DNA of 64,000 nt. Origin: Flaccisagitta enflata (lineage: Eukaryota > Chaetognatha > Sagittoidea > Aphragmophora). The notes under the pieces were generated by a model. It was not told the origin of the DNA. It saw only the letters and a program-made list of their open reading frames with translations, and searched no databases. The position numbers and the translations under genes were made by a program. This document shows, piece after piece, positions 1 through 11,381 of this stretch (positions are counted from its first letter, which is position 1; each line of letters begins with the position of its first letter). Location: positions 50,778,001 to 50,842,000 of the forward strand of contig OZ231127.1 in assembly GCA_965153355.1 (NCBI GenBank), given 5' to 3'.

Positions 1-379
1 CGCGCACGGGAATCGGGAAGGGTGGGTGTGGGGGTCAAAGATGAATCCGGAAAGCGCGTGAGCTAGTCCCGAGTATTCGTAGTTAGTGTTGTTACCGTAC
101 GCGCATAAATGATTGTCCGCAACATTGAAATATTGAGTCCGACGATGAGGGAGGAAAGGGAAAAGGGGGGGGTGAACGCGGCAGGGGGTGCCGGTAGAAT
201 TGACGAAATCCATTCTCCAAGCGAAGTACTGTAACAAAACTTTGAGAAAGGTTCTAATCAGCAACCGATGAGATTGCGGCCAAAATAGCCGCCGAAGTAA
301 ATAGAGATGATGACGCGGCCCGCATGACCGCCGAAGACGGAAGAAGTGATATTGAAATTGAGCGAAAACGAGCCGTTTG

Positions 380-620
380 ACCGCCGTTGGACGAAACTTG
401 ACTGGTGATGAACGAAACTTGACTGGTGATGAGCGAAACTGACTGGTGATGAGCGAAACTTTCCGTGATGAACGAATCTTTCCGTGATGAACGAATCTTG
501 ACCGTGAAGAGAGATGAATGAATTTTGCTCGATGAATGACGACTCTTGATCGATGAATGGTGAAATTTGACCGAAGAAGAATGTCCATGAACTGAGGATG
601 GGCGAAGTGATCGATGAATG
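380..620. repeat. 21-bp degenerate tandem repeat (gatgaacgaaacttgactg type)
   Basis: Repeated gatgaacgaa / cttgactggt motifs run through this stretch. The same block recurs at about 9,230-9,430 (reverse complement) and 15,490-15,730, with small copy-number differences. Looser gatgaacg motifs also occur at 28,160-28,400, close to the 5' LTR. Confidence 0.7.
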
Positions 621-1339
621 ACGATGAGATCCTTATTATTAGCCCGCCTGGCTGGAAATGAGTCGAGATGTATTTTCGGCTAGCCAAAGGATTCCGGATC
701 CTATCGACCAATCAGAGGCGACGACGACGACGGGCTTACGGATCTCGACGCTTGAAGTAGAGGAGGGATTCTTCTCGACTGAGAACCAAGATGGCGAATG
801 ATTTGGGAAGCGAGGTGGAGGAAAGTGGAGATTCGACGGAGGATCTCCTTTTTGACGGAGGATCTCCTTTTTCGACTGCGGAGGAAAGGGGGCGTGGCCG
901 GAAATGATCGACTTCCGCTGTAACTTCCGGTTTACGAGATTGTTGATTGTGAGAGAACGGGTTGGCGTAGAGAGTAAAGTGACCCCTCTATCGAATTCCC
1001 AGGGGATGAGTAGTGTATTGGAATACATAATGGGGTTGATAGATGCCCAATAGGAAATTTGGCATTAAGGTCATCAGAAAATAAGGATATAGTCTATAAG
1101 CGAATTTTCCAGAGAACGGAAGTGCGGCGGGAAATAATTGAATCGCCGCCGATGAACGAAGAGAGAGAGTCTTGACCGCTACCAGAGGAGAAAAGGAAGA
1201 AACGATGAAGGAAGGTTGCGGTCGCGTAGACCGCCGATGAGGAAGTGATAGGACATAACAAATCAGTTTTCTGAAGCCGAGTAAATGTTTGTTGTTTGTG
1301 TTGTTTAAGTATTGGTAATAGTTTATTGTACATTTATAT

Positions 1340-1510
1340 AACATAACCGCCAATGACTGAAGGGGCGGCCCGCATGACCGCCAATAAACGAAGGTGTGGC
1401 CCGCATGACCGCTGATGTCTGAAGGTGCAGCCCGCATGACCGTAGATGTATGAAGGTGCAGCCCGCATGACTGCTAATGACAAAGGTGTGGCCCTCATGA
1501 CCACTGATAA
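1340..1510. repeat. About 33-bp tandem repeat (gcccgcatgaccgc core)
   Basis: About five units contain the core gcccgcatgaccgc followed by a gatg...tgaagg motif. The block recurs at 8,340-8,500 (reverse complement) and 16,430-16,590. Part of the element's non-coding region. Confidence 0.7.
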
Positions 1511-2998
1511 GGAATTGAAAGTTTTGTTGTATGAACAGCTGCCGTTGATAAGAAATCTTCCATATGAACAAAATTAGATGCTGATTGTGTTGTCAATATT
1601 TTGTAAATTCATTGCCATTGATAAAGGTTTGTTGTCATTGTAGTGTTGTTTGTTGAGCATTCTTTCACCGAAGTCCAGGAATTGAAGTCGAATCCACATC
1701 CGAAGAAGATCACGGGCTAGCTACTTCCCGTGACTGCTACTTCCGCTTCTCCGTCCTTCACTCCATCTCCACCGCGCCACCACTTACAGCACGCGTTAAC
1801 CGTAATGATGAATCGATGTCGATTGAACTAGCGATTGAGCGAATGAATGTTTGTTGACGTGATTTTGTCATGAGTTATTGTAGAATGATTGTTAATCAAT
1901 AGTTGTAGCGGAGGTTTGTTAATGTAAGTAGTAATTGTTGATAAGTAGTTGGCAGCTTGAGTAGTGATGATGACTGATCATTGTTGTAGAGATAAAAGTT
2001 TGTAAGCAGGTATTGGTGATGTATGATCGAGTGAGTTACGAAACAGTTAGCCAAAAATGACTACTAAATAAGTTAGTAGATACATTAGTCCCCAATTATG
2101 CAAATTTTTTAAGGAGAGAAGGGCCGGACCTAGTGAGGGTGCCCATAGAAAGGGACCTCAAAAGACGCATGCCGCAATCTCTCGAAATGATCTGACCTTA
2201 TAGTTAACTTAATTTAAATTGATTCAGAAGTTCTTGGCTTCCGTTGGAGAAGCTACCTTAGCTCCCCCCGTGTTTGCTTCATCAGTAGATTCATTGAGTT
2301 TGTAAGAGTGAATGTTTTTTGAGTTTTCAAATTTGTCCATCTGATCCTACTTAAATATCAACTTAACTTAATTCAACTTTATTATTGATGTTCAGGAATT
2401 AAACCCAGATTCACTTCCAGAAGATGTCAGGCTCGCGACTTCCTTCAATCCCCTTCTTCCATTTCACTGCTTTTCATTCCACCTCCTCCGCATAACCACT
2501 TCCGGTTTCAGGATTCCGTAATGATAATTTGGCGTAGGTTGAGCATCAATAATCTAGTATTTGAAGTTTTATTTATGTATTATTAGATTATATTGTCATT
2601 TATTATGGTGTAACTGTGAGTTGTTTCTCTCAATGGTCAAATTGTATAAGTGTCTATGAGATCCTCAGTCCAATGTTGTCCCCCAAGACGAACATGATAT
2701 GTCTGGGCACACATGTCCACTTTTCAATGAACTGTCTAAAGAGTGACTTCCGGTATCACTATCCGGCTGTCGTTGTCACAAAAAGAGTTGCAACTCTTTC
2801 TTGAAAGTTTGAAATTTCCGAGGCAATTTGATTCGTTTGTTATCTATCTCGATTCTCTCACTCGATACTCAATTCGAATAGTCTCTCCAGTGTCAGGTTG
2901 GCTGGGCCCTAGCCATTTTGTTTTGACCTGATTGTAAGAGCTATCTGTAAATTTTTAATGGAACTTGATCATATGCAACTTGAGTTCCAAAATTAGAT
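1511..2998. other. Non-coding part of element copy 1
   Basis: No credible coding region is seen. The sequence matches 16,600-18,070 and, inverted, 6,850-8,330. Short open frames here are repeated in all copies but have no recognisable domain. Confidence 0.6.
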
Positions 2999-3142
2999 TC
3001 TTCAAGTTGTTCTTCAAGTTGTTCTTCAAGTTGTTCTTCAAGTTGTTCTTCAAGTTGTTCTTCAAGTTGTTCTTCAAGTTCTTCAAGTTGTTCTTCAAGT
3101 TGTTCTTCAAGTTGTTCTTCAAGTTGTTCTTCAAGTTCTTCA
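2999..3142. repeat. 12-bp minisatellite (ttcaagttgttc), copy 1
   Basis: Array of the 12-bp unit ttcaagttgttc, reading as Glu-Gln-Leu-Glu repeats on the minus strand. There are about 10 full units, with two 9-bp units (one internal and one terminal). The internal short unit is missing in the other copies, so the array has changed length after duplication. Confidence 0.9.
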
Positions 3143-3202
3143 ACTTCCACGTAAAATTTCAAAACATTCAGTTCTGGATTCCACTGACTTGTGACGGAGG
3201 AT

Positions 3203-4276
3203 TCATCCTGGGGTCCGGGTTGGTGGTGCTGGGAGGCGGCGGGACTTGAGTTCCTGGCCTTGAGACCTCAGACTACTGACCCTGCTGATTAGGCCCCTGG
3301 CCCCATTGTTGCCAGCCATGAGGGGCTGCGGCTGCGGGGCTGCTTGGCCCCAGCCTTGAGGTGTGGCAGGTGCACCACCTTGAGGCTGTTGGTACCAGCC
3401 TTGTGGCGCTTGCACCGGAGTGGCACCGCCTTGCGCCTGAGGTGAATTGGTCGTTGGTGGTTGCGAAGGGGCAGCCGCTTGTGGATCACCGCCCACGTTC
3501 GGCATCTGCTGTTGCATGCGTTGCAAATTTTGAGCATGTTGTTGCATGGTAAGATCGGCATAATAATGATTTCCTTGAGAATGGTAGTATTTGGCCCACG
3601 CAAGACTATAGTCAGATTGTAATTGTGGCACATGAGGAGGGTGAGGAGTGGGTGGCAGTGGTGGATGATGTGAAGATGAATGTCCGACTGAAACTCTTGG
3701 ATTTAGCATATGTGGAGTGTAAGGGGTGGGCCTCAATAGCTGACGGCGTGATGATTGGGTCGGACCCCTTGAGGAATGTAACCAAGCAGAGGCTAGCGTA
3801 GATGGGGTGGGGGTGGGTAGCAATGGCTGACGGCGTAATGATCCAGCCAAACCCCTTGTGGAGTGTAACCAAGCTGAAGATAGCGTGGATGGAGTGGGGG
3901 TGGGTAGCAATGGCTGACGGTGTGATGATCCAGCCAAACCCCTTGTGGAATGTAACCAAGCTGAAGATATTGTGGATGGAGTGGAAGTGGGTAGCAATGG
4001 TTGGGCGGTGTGTGGACAATGTTTATCAAGTTTTATCTTTTTGTTTTGAGTTCTCTCGCTCTCGGAGGGTAGTATCTCGTGAGACTGATGTCCTTTGTTG
4101 TAACTTTGGGGACGAGGAGAAGAGTGGGTTGTTTGGGGTGGGTTGGTTGGTTGGGGCTGATGAGGAGGAGGATGATTTTGAAAGGTAGGAAGGGAAGGAT
4201 AGGCCGGTGTGTTCATGCTTGGGAATCTAGGTGGTGTGTAGGTGGATGGATAAAATATGAGCGGTTGAACATTCAT
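3203..4276 (-). pseudogene. 5'-truncated ORF2 of the retroelement (copy 1)
   Basis: This reading frame is the C-terminal about 355 residues of the 469-residue ORF2 of copy 3, cut at the inverted junction near 4,270, so it has lost about 115 N-terminal residues and its start codon. It keeps the proline-rich region, the three 29-residue repeats and the C-terminal tyrosine motif (DYSLAWAKYY). In the second 29-residue repeat it has HSTRGLAGSL, as copy 3 does, whereas copy 2 has NSTRGPTQSL. It is probably a dead fragment of a mobile element. Confidence 0.75.
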
Positions 4277-5205
4277 TAGCCTTCGAGGAACAATGCAATG
4301 AACGAAGAAAGAATTTTCATTACAAATGTCAACAACTCAAGAACCAAATGGACCTACTGAGCACGAGCAGTGAGGATGATGGCGGCGATGGCAGTGGCAA
4401 CAACAAAGGCAATGACTCCTTTGATACCTTGAAAACGGTCAAAAGATCAAGCAACAAAAGAAAACAAACAGATGACCAGGTGCCAACTGTTTCTGCTGCT
4501 CACTCACCCAATCCAAGCACCCATCCTAACAATTACCTCACCCATTCAGCCAAGCTGGCTCAGTCAGCCAATCAACCTAACCCACAAACTTACTCTTTTA
4601 CACAAAGACAAGCTCAACCCACAAACTATCGTCCAGACAGACCTCCTACCCCAGAACGAGTCAATTCCACCTTTACTTTCTCATTGCCACCTACCCCTCC
4701 CTTCAACAAATCAGTATTACCATCTCAAACCCAACCAACTCAACCACCCCAGCCATCAAACCTACCAGAACCATCTGGTTCTTTCCAAACTTCAACACCG
4801 ACCAAACCACGGCTGAACAATCACAACACCGTCAAACCCGAACAACATGACTCCAGACTAGTCCAAACCAATTCAACACAAGAATATCAACCTTGCACTC
4901 TTTTCATCGCCAATGCCCCGCCCGTCGCCGCTCCTTCGATCGCCGAGACCCAATCAATTGCCTCGTCGGCTTCTCACTCGCTCTACAAATCAGCCATCGA
5001 CCCGGAAGAATCCAAACTTTCGCAAGTAGTCCATCAAAACTCTCTACAAGAATCACGTCAAAACCCAGCCGTTCAAACCGAAAAGGTGGTGGAATTCCCC
5101 CTTTCTCCTGGACAATCAGTCGAGGAAAAACGCGCCTTACTACAAAAAAGAGTTGATGAGCTTATTGACAAGAAACTAGCCTTAGAGAAACGGCTAAAGT
5201 TATAG
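4273..5205 (+). pseudogene. 5'-truncated ORF1 of the retroelement (copy 2)
   Basis: This frame corresponds to residues about 153-461 of the complete ORF1 of copy 3; the first Met here is at 4,348. It has an acidic Ser/Asp/Gly patch, a basic patch (KRSSNKRK) that could be a nuclear localisation signal, a long Pro/Gln/Ser/Thr-rich low-complexity region, and a C-terminal Lys/Glu/Leu coiled-coil segment ending in LEKRLKL. It stops at TAG (5,203-5,205). The next ORF continues in the same frame. Function is not recognised. Confidence 0.7.
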
Positions 5206-5238
5206 AACGATAGGATTCATGAGGAATACAAACAGCTC

Positions 5239-6648
5239 TTGACAGATATGGAAAAGCTAGAAAAGCCAGAGGAAGATATGCTTGAATATGTGCGGGCAGT
5301 CATAAAGAATCACGAAAGGAGTAAAAACACGGAAAATTGGGTGGAAGCCGCAGCTAGCATTCATTCAGCCGAACTAACCCAGGCAGTAGAACAACATCAA
5401 CCACTCATCGTTTCAGCTAACCCAACTCAGACTAGACCAAATCTCTACCGGCCAGACAGAAAACCCACCTCAGTTCAAGCCCTCCTGAACCCAACCTTTA
5501 CACTTCCTCCAACCCCTCAGAGGGTTAACGTCATTCCCGCCACAACCTTACCACCCAACACCCCCATTCAGAATGCCAAGGTTCAACCGCTCATATTTTA
5601 TCCGTCCACCTACCCACCACCTAGATTCCCAAGCATGAACACACCGGCCTATCCTTCCCTTCCTACCTTTCAAAATCATCCTCCTCCTCATCAGCCCCAA
5701 CCAACCAACCCACCCCAACCAACCCACTCTTCTCCTCGTCCCCAAAGTTACAACAAAGGACATCAGTCTCACGAGATACTACCCTCCGAGAGCGAGAGAA
5801 CTCAAAACAAAAAGATAAAACTTGATAAACATTGTCCACACACCGCCCAACCATTGCTACCCACTTCCACTCCATCCACAATATCTTCAGCTTGGTTACA
5901 TTCCACAAGGGGTTTGGCTGGATCATCACACCGTCAGCCATTGCTACCCACCCCCACTCCATCCACGCTATCTTCAGCTTGGTTAAATTCCACAAGGGGT
6001 CCAACCCAATCATTACGCCGTCAGCCATTGCTACCCACCCCCACTCCATCTACGCTAACCTCTGCTTGGTTACATTCCTCAAGGGGTCCGACCCAATCAT
6101 CACGCCGTCAGCTATTGAGGCCCACCCCTTACACTCCACATATGCTAAATCCAAGAGTTTCAGTCGGACATTCATCTTCACATCATCCACCACTGCCACC
6201 CACTCCTCACCCTCCTCATGTGCCACAATTACAATCTGACTATAGTCTTGCGTGGGCCAAATACTACCATTCTCAAGGAAATCATTATTATGCCGATCTT
6301 ACCATGCAACAACATGCTCAAAATTTGCAACGCATGCAACAGCAGATGCCGAACGTGGGCGGTGATCCACAAGCGGCTGCCCCTTCGCAACCACCAACGA
6401 CCAATTCACCTCAGGCGCAAGGCGGTGCCACTCCGGTGCAAGCGCCACAAGGCTGGTACCAACAGCCTCAAGGTGGTGCACCTGCCACACCTCAAGGCTG
6501 GGGCCAAGCAGCCCCGCAGCCGCAGCCCCTCATGGCTGGCAACAATGGGGCCAGGGGCCTAATCAGCAGGGTCAGTAGTCTGAGGTCTCAAGGCCAGGAA
6601 CTCAAGTCCCGCCGCCTCCCAGCACCACCAACCCGGACCCCAGGATGA
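5239..6648 (+). CDS. Retroelement ORF2 (copy 2), Pro/Gln-rich protein with a FUBP/PSI-like C-terminal motif
   Basis: Open frame of 469 residues. The first about 50 residues are charged and helical. Residues 75-190 are proline-rich. About residues 204-292 hold three tandem 29-residue (87-bp) repeats with a QPLLPT...SAWL core. Around residue 334 is DYSLAWAKYYHSQG, resembling the tyrosine-rich C-terminal repeats of FUBP/KSRP/PSI splicing factors (pattern DYxxAWxxYY); a Gln/Gly/Pro-rich tail follows. No KH domains, protease or polymerase are present. It is in the same frame as the preceding ORF1, separated by one TAG and 11 codons. The first Met is taken as the start, but readthrough from ORF1 is equally possible. 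Function unknown; 'Gag-like' would be only a positional guess. Confidence 0.6.
   Translation: MTDMEKLEKPEEDMLEYVRAVIKNHERSKNTENWVEAAASIHSAELTQAVEQHQPLIVSANPTQTRPNLYRPDRKPTSVQALLNPTFTLPPTPQRVNVIPATTLPPNTPIQNAKVQPLIFYPSTYPPPRFPSMNTPAYPSLPTFQNHPPPHQPQPTNPPQPTHSSPRPQSYNKGHQSHEILPSESERTQNKKIKLDKHCPHTAQPLLPTSTPSTISSAWLHSTRGLAGSSHRQPLLPTPTPSTLSSAWLNSTRGPTQSLRRQPLLPTPTPSTLTSAWLHSSRGPTQSSRRQLLRPTPYTPHMLNPRVSVGHSSSHHPPLPPTPHPPHVPQLQSDYSLAWAKYYHSQGNHYYADLTMQQHAQNLQRMQQQMPNVGGDPQAAAPSQPPTTNSPQAQGGATPVQAPQGWYQQPQGGAPATPQGWGQAAPQPQPLMAGNNGARGLISRVSSLRSQGQELKSRRLPAPPTRTPG
5851..6117 (+). repeat. 87-bp tandem repeat inside ORF2
   Basis: Three units spaced exactly 87 bp apart (ccattgctaccc at 5,851, 5,938 and 6,025), with a decayed fourth. 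The period is a multiple of three, so the reading frame is kept. The same block is in copies 1 and 3, where the middle unit differs from copy 2. Confidence 0.85.
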
Positions 6649-6708
6649 ATCCTCCGTCACAAGTCAGTGGAATCCAGAACTGAATGTTTTGAAATTTTAC
6701 GTGGAAGT

Positions 6709-6846
6709 TGAAGAACAACTTGAAGAACAACTTGAAGAACAACTTGAAGAACAACTTGAAGAACAACTTGAAGAACAACTTGAAGAACAACTTGAAGAAC
6801 AACTTGAAGAACAACTTGAAGAACAACTTGAAGAACAACTTGAAGA
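6709..6846 (+). repeat. 12-bp minisatellite (gaacaacttgaa), copy 2
   Basis: About 11 perfect units, all 12 bp long. Copies 1 and 3 have about 10 and 9 full units plus shorter 9-bp units. Confidence 0.9.
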
Positions 6847-6904
6847 ATCTAATTTTGGAACTCAAGTTGCATATGATCAAGTTCCATTAAAAATTTACAG
6901 ATAG

Positions 6905-9900
6905 CTCTTACAATCAGGTCAAAACAAAATGGCTAGGGCCCAGCCAACCTGACACTGGAGAGACTATTCGAATTGAGTATCGAGTGAGAGAATCGAGATA
7001 GATAACAAACGAATCAAATTGCCTCGGAAATTTCAAACTTTCAAGAAAGAGTTGCAACTCTTTTTGTGACAACGACAGCCGGATAGTGATACCGGAAGTC
7101 ACTCTTTAGACAGTTCATTGAAAAGTGGACATGTGTGCCCAGACATATCATGTTCGTCTTGGGGGACAACATTGGACTGAGGATCTCATAGACACTTATA
7201 CAATTTGACCATTGAGAGAAACAACTCACAGTTACACCATAATAAATGACAATATAATCTAATAATACATAAATAAAACTTCAAATACTAGATTATTGAT
7301 GCTCAACCTACGCCAAATTATCATTACGGAATCCTGAAACCGGAAGTGGTTATGCGGAGGAGGTGGAATGAAAAGCAGTGAAATGGAAGAAGGGGATTGA
7401 AGGAAGTCGCGAGCCTGACATCTTCTGGAAGTGAATCTGGGTTTAATTCCTGAACATCAATAATAAAGTTGAATTAAGTTAAGTTGATATTTAAGTAGGA
7501 TCAGATGGACAAATTTGAAAACTCAAAAAACATTCACTCTTACAAACTCAATGAATCTACTGATGAAGCAAACACGGGGGGAGCTAAGGTAGCTTCTCCA
7601 ACGGAAGCCAAGAACTTCTGAATCAATTTAAATTAAGTTAACTATAAGGTCAGATCATTTCGAGAGATTGCGGCATGCGTCTTTTGAGGTCCCTTTCTAT
7701 GGGCACCCTCACTAGGTCCGGCCCTTCTCTCCTTAAAGAACTTGCATAATTGGGGACATATCTACTAACTTAATTAGTAGTCATTTTTGGCTAACTGTTT
7801 CGTAACTCACTCGATCATACATCACCAATACCTGCTTACAAACTTTTATCTCTACAACAATGATCAGTCATCATCACTACTCAAGCTGCCAACTACTTAT
7901 CAACAATTACTACTTACATTAACAAACCTCCGCTACAACTATTGATTAACAATCATTCTACAATAACTCATGACAAAATCACGTCAACAAACATTCATTC
8001 GCTCAATCGCTAGTTCAATCGACATCGATTCATCATTACGGTTAACGCGTGCTGTAAGTGGTGGCGCGGTGGAGATGGAGTGAAGGACGGAGAAGCGGAA
8101 GTAGCAGTCACGGGAAGTAGCTAGCCCGTGATCTTCTTCTGTGGACGGATGTGGATTCGACTTCAATTCCTGGACTTCGGTGAAAGAATGCTCAACAAAC
8201 AACAATACAATGACAACAAACCTTTATCAATGGCAATGAATTTACAAAATATTGACAACACAATCAACATCTAATTTTGTTCATACGGAAGATTTCTTAT
8301 CAACGGCAGCTGTTCATACAACAAAACTTTCCATTCCTTATCAGTGGTCATGAGGGCCACACCTTTGTCATTAGCAGTCATGCGGGCTGCACCTTCATAC
8401 ATCTGCGGTCATGCGGGCTGCTCCTTCAGACATCAGCGGTCATGCGGGCCACACCTTCGTTTATTGGCGGTCATGCGGGCCGCGCCTTCAGTCATTGTCG
8501 GTTATGTTATATAAATGTACAATAAACTATCACCAATACTTAAACAACACAAACAACAAACATTTACTCGGCTTCAGAAAACTGATTCGTTATGTCCTAT
8601 CACTTCCTCATCGGCGGTCTACGCGACCGCAACCTTCCTTCATCGTTTCTTCTTTTTCTCCTCTGGTAGCGGTCGAGACTCTCTCTCTTCGTTCGATTCG
8701 ATTATTTCCCGCCGCACTTCCGTTCTCTGGAAAATTCGCTTATAGACTATATCCTTCTTATTTTCTGATGACCTTAACGCCAAATTTCCTATTGGGCATC
8801 TATCAACCCCATTATGTATTCCAATACACTACTCATCCCCTGGGAATTCGATAGAGGGGTCACTTTACTCTCTACGCCAACCCGTTCTCTCACAATCAAC
8901 AATCTCGTAAACCGGAAGTTACAGCGGAAGTCGATCGTTTCCGGCGACGCCCCCTTTCCTCCGCAGTCGAAAAAGGAGATCCTCCGTCGAATCTCCACTT
9001 TCCTCCACCTCGCTACCCAAATCCGTCGCCATCTTGGTTCTCAGTCGAGAAGAATCCCTCCTCTACTTCGAGCGTCGAGATCCGTAAGCCCGTCGTCGTC
9101 GTCGCCTCTGATTGGTCGATAGGATCCGGAATCCTTTGGCTAGCCGAAAATACATCTCGACTCTTTTCCAGCCAGGCGGGCTAATAATAAGGATCTCATC
9201 ATCATTCATCGATCACTTCGCTCATCATCAGTTCATGGACATTCTTCGTCGGTCAAAATTCATCATTCATCGATCAAGATTCGTCATTCATCGAGCAAAA
9301 TTCATTCATCTTTCACCACGGGCAAGATTCGTTCATCACGGGCAGTTTCGTTCATCACCAGTCAAGTTTCGTTCATCACCAGTCAAGTTTCGTTCATCAC
9401 CAGTCAAGTTTCGTCCAACGGCGGTCAAACGGCTCGTTTTCGCTCAATTTCAATATCACTTCTTCCGTCTTCGGCGGTCATGCGGGCCGCGTCATCATCT
9501 CTATTTACTACGGCGGCTATTTTGGCCGCAATCTCATCGGTTGCTGATTAGAACCTTTCTCAAAGTTTCGTTACAGTACTTCGCTTGGAGAATGGATTTC
9601 GTCGATTCTAGCGGCACCCCCTGCCGCGTTCACCCCCCCCCTTTCCCCTTTCCTCCCTCATCGTCGGACTCAATATTTCAATGTTGCGGACAATCATTCA
9701 TGCGCGTACAGTTACAATACTAACTACGAATACCCGGGACTAGCTCACGCGCTTTCCGGATTCATCTTTGACCCCCACACCCACCCTCCCCGATTCCCGT
9801 GCGCGACGAACACTATGTGTACGACCTGATACAATAGGCCATAGGACATTGAATAATAGCGCACATATTACATATGAAATAACAACTCGTCGCAACGAAA

Positions 9901-10612
9901 GATAAAGAAGATCTATTGTTGTGTTTACTTGTTTTATTAATTACTCAATTGATGTGTTTTATTAATAATTTCACGCAATATTCAATTGAATTATTTATTG
10001 AATTTTATTAACAATGGTCAACAATGTGGTTTTATCACGAATAATCAATTCAAGTAGTCGAATAGCAATGACAATGAATAAGTTACTATGATAATTTGGT
10101 CACGTTTGGTAACAATTTATTACATTACACATTTTGTAGTATTAATGTGTCATAACTTTGGTAATATGATGGATTAACTATTACAACATTTCCAAGACAG
10201 TATTAAGATAGTTTTCACGCAAACATTCTTTAATTGTAATATTAATTTTCTTTTTACAGGAAAGTATGGCAGTAGTCATACAAATTTGGTTTAACTTTTC
10301 TTTTTCAGGTACAAGTAAGTATTAGGGCACTGGGTAAGTATAGGTAACAGGTAACAGGTAAATGGTAACAGAGTAATTGTATTATTTATGGTAGTATAGT
10401 AGTATTTTTTGTACAGTCTCGAACCTTATTATAATTTTTGGTTTTATTCTTATGATACACATCATTTACGATTCTCTCTTATCAATTTTCGGATCTGCTC
10501 ATGGCATTATTCGATACAGGGACATCATTCCCAACGCTCGAGAAAGAATCATGATTTTTTCCTTCCGTTATTATAGTTTTTTGCCCAAATTTGAATTCTT
10601 AAAATTTTGTTC
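6905..10612. other. Non-coding 3' region of retroelement copy 2
   Basis: About 3.7 kb between the minisatellite and the polypurine tract. It contains the 33-bp and 21-bp tandem blocks and AT-rich DNA at 9,900-10,600. Open frames here (for example 8,411-8,854 and 9,112-9,723) recur in the other copies because the DNA is duplicated. They show no domain, so they are not called genes. Confidence 0.6.
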
Positions 10613-10627
10613 AAAAAACGGGGGGAG
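10613..10627 (+). promoter_or_regulatory. Polypurine tract next to the 3' LTR (copy 2)
   Basis: aaaaaacggggggag lies immediately before the TG of the LTR, the position and composition expected for the plus-strand primer of an LTR retroelement. One C interrupts it. Confidence 0.6.
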
Positions 10628-11381
10628 TGTAAAGGAAATCCTCATGATTCCGACTCCGATCGTCACTTTCCTTTTTGCTTCGCTTTGCTCATTTGTTTGA
10701 CTCTTTTCGTCTCGATTTCGCAGATCCTATTTCAAATTTGCCGCCATTTGCCGCCATTTCTTTAGAGCGTTTCTGGGCCTGGATCCTTCTAGAATATTCC
10801 AGGGCCTTCCATTCGGTTCGAGACTCTTTTTCCGGAACATTCTTTCGAACATTCTAGAAGCTTTAGACCGGCTTCTTTCAGTCCGCCATTTTGTCTTGAC
10901 ACGAACGCATGTCGCCTCCTGGAATAATTGATAATTTCATCTATTTAGCACGCATATGGGCCTTCTTTTACCAACTTTGTCACTAAAAAGGTTAGTCTAG
11001 CGTTACATCCCGCGTTCGATCGCGTATTTCTTACGTTTTATCCCGTACGATTCCAGTTTTATCCCGTTATATCGCGTTAGGTCACGTTTCATGCTTAGTA
11101 GATTTGATGATTACTACTACATTTTTAGGATCCTACGGACATTATCGCTAGTATTTAGCCGGATATTGATAGTATTTTCTCCTTTTCTCTCTTTTATTGC
11201 TCAGTCTACATCGTTTGACGTTGATACTTCGCTGCCATATTATACATCGTTCGGTCTTGATTACCGAGTACCTTCTTTGCATCGGGTTACGTCTACGCCG
11301 TAGCGAGACAAAGGGGTTCAACCGAGTTAGTCAGGGCCGTAGGAGCAGACAGAGTTAGACCGAGATCGGGGTTACTCGACA
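10628..11381 (+). repeat. LTR of retroelement copy 2 (754 bp)
   Basis: Starts TGTAAAGG and ends GACA (TG...CA). It matches 13,539-14,283 and 28,484-29,236, both on the other strand. It keeps a duplicated ggcggcaaat 10-mer that the right-arm LTR has lost but the 28.5-kb LTR retains. It is followed by gtaaa, the same 5-mer as at the right-arm LTR, because the flank was duplicated with the arm. Confidence 0.8.

Larger units (their letters stand above)
1..4270 (-). mobile_element. Copy 1 of the retroelement segment (3' part, cut by window start)
   Basis: This stretch is near-identical to 15,111-19,330 in the same orientation, and is the reverse complement of about 5,587-9,800. It holds a 5'-truncated ORF2 on the minus strand, the 12-bp and 21-bp tandem repeats of the element, and otherwise non-coding element DNA. 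Identity with copy 3 stops at about 4,270, where the sequence turns directly into copy 2 on the other strand with no spacer. The left end is beyond the window, so the corresponding LTR is not seen. Small differences from the other copies show it is a distinct paralogue. Confidence 0.85.
4273..11381 (+). mobile_element. Copy 2 of the retroelement (5'-truncated, with 3' LTR)
   Basis: The plus-strand copy starts inside ORF1 at the inverted junction and runs through ORF2, the 12-bp minisatellite, about 3.7 kb of non-coding element DNA, a polypurine tract and an LTR. It is the reverse complement of 13,539-about 20,650 with scattered substitutions and small indels. It lacks the N-terminal about 150 codons of ORF1 and any 5' LTR. 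Confidence 0.85.

Noticed and set aside
6689-6904. Glu-Gln-Leu-Glu repeat ORF after ORF2
   Set aside because: It is the translation of a 12-bp minisatellite whose length varies between copies; a coiled coil is possible but unsupported.
8277-9723. Several open frames conserved in all retroelement copies
   Set aside because: Conservation follows from recent duplication of the DNA; no domain, and overlapping frames are equally conserved.
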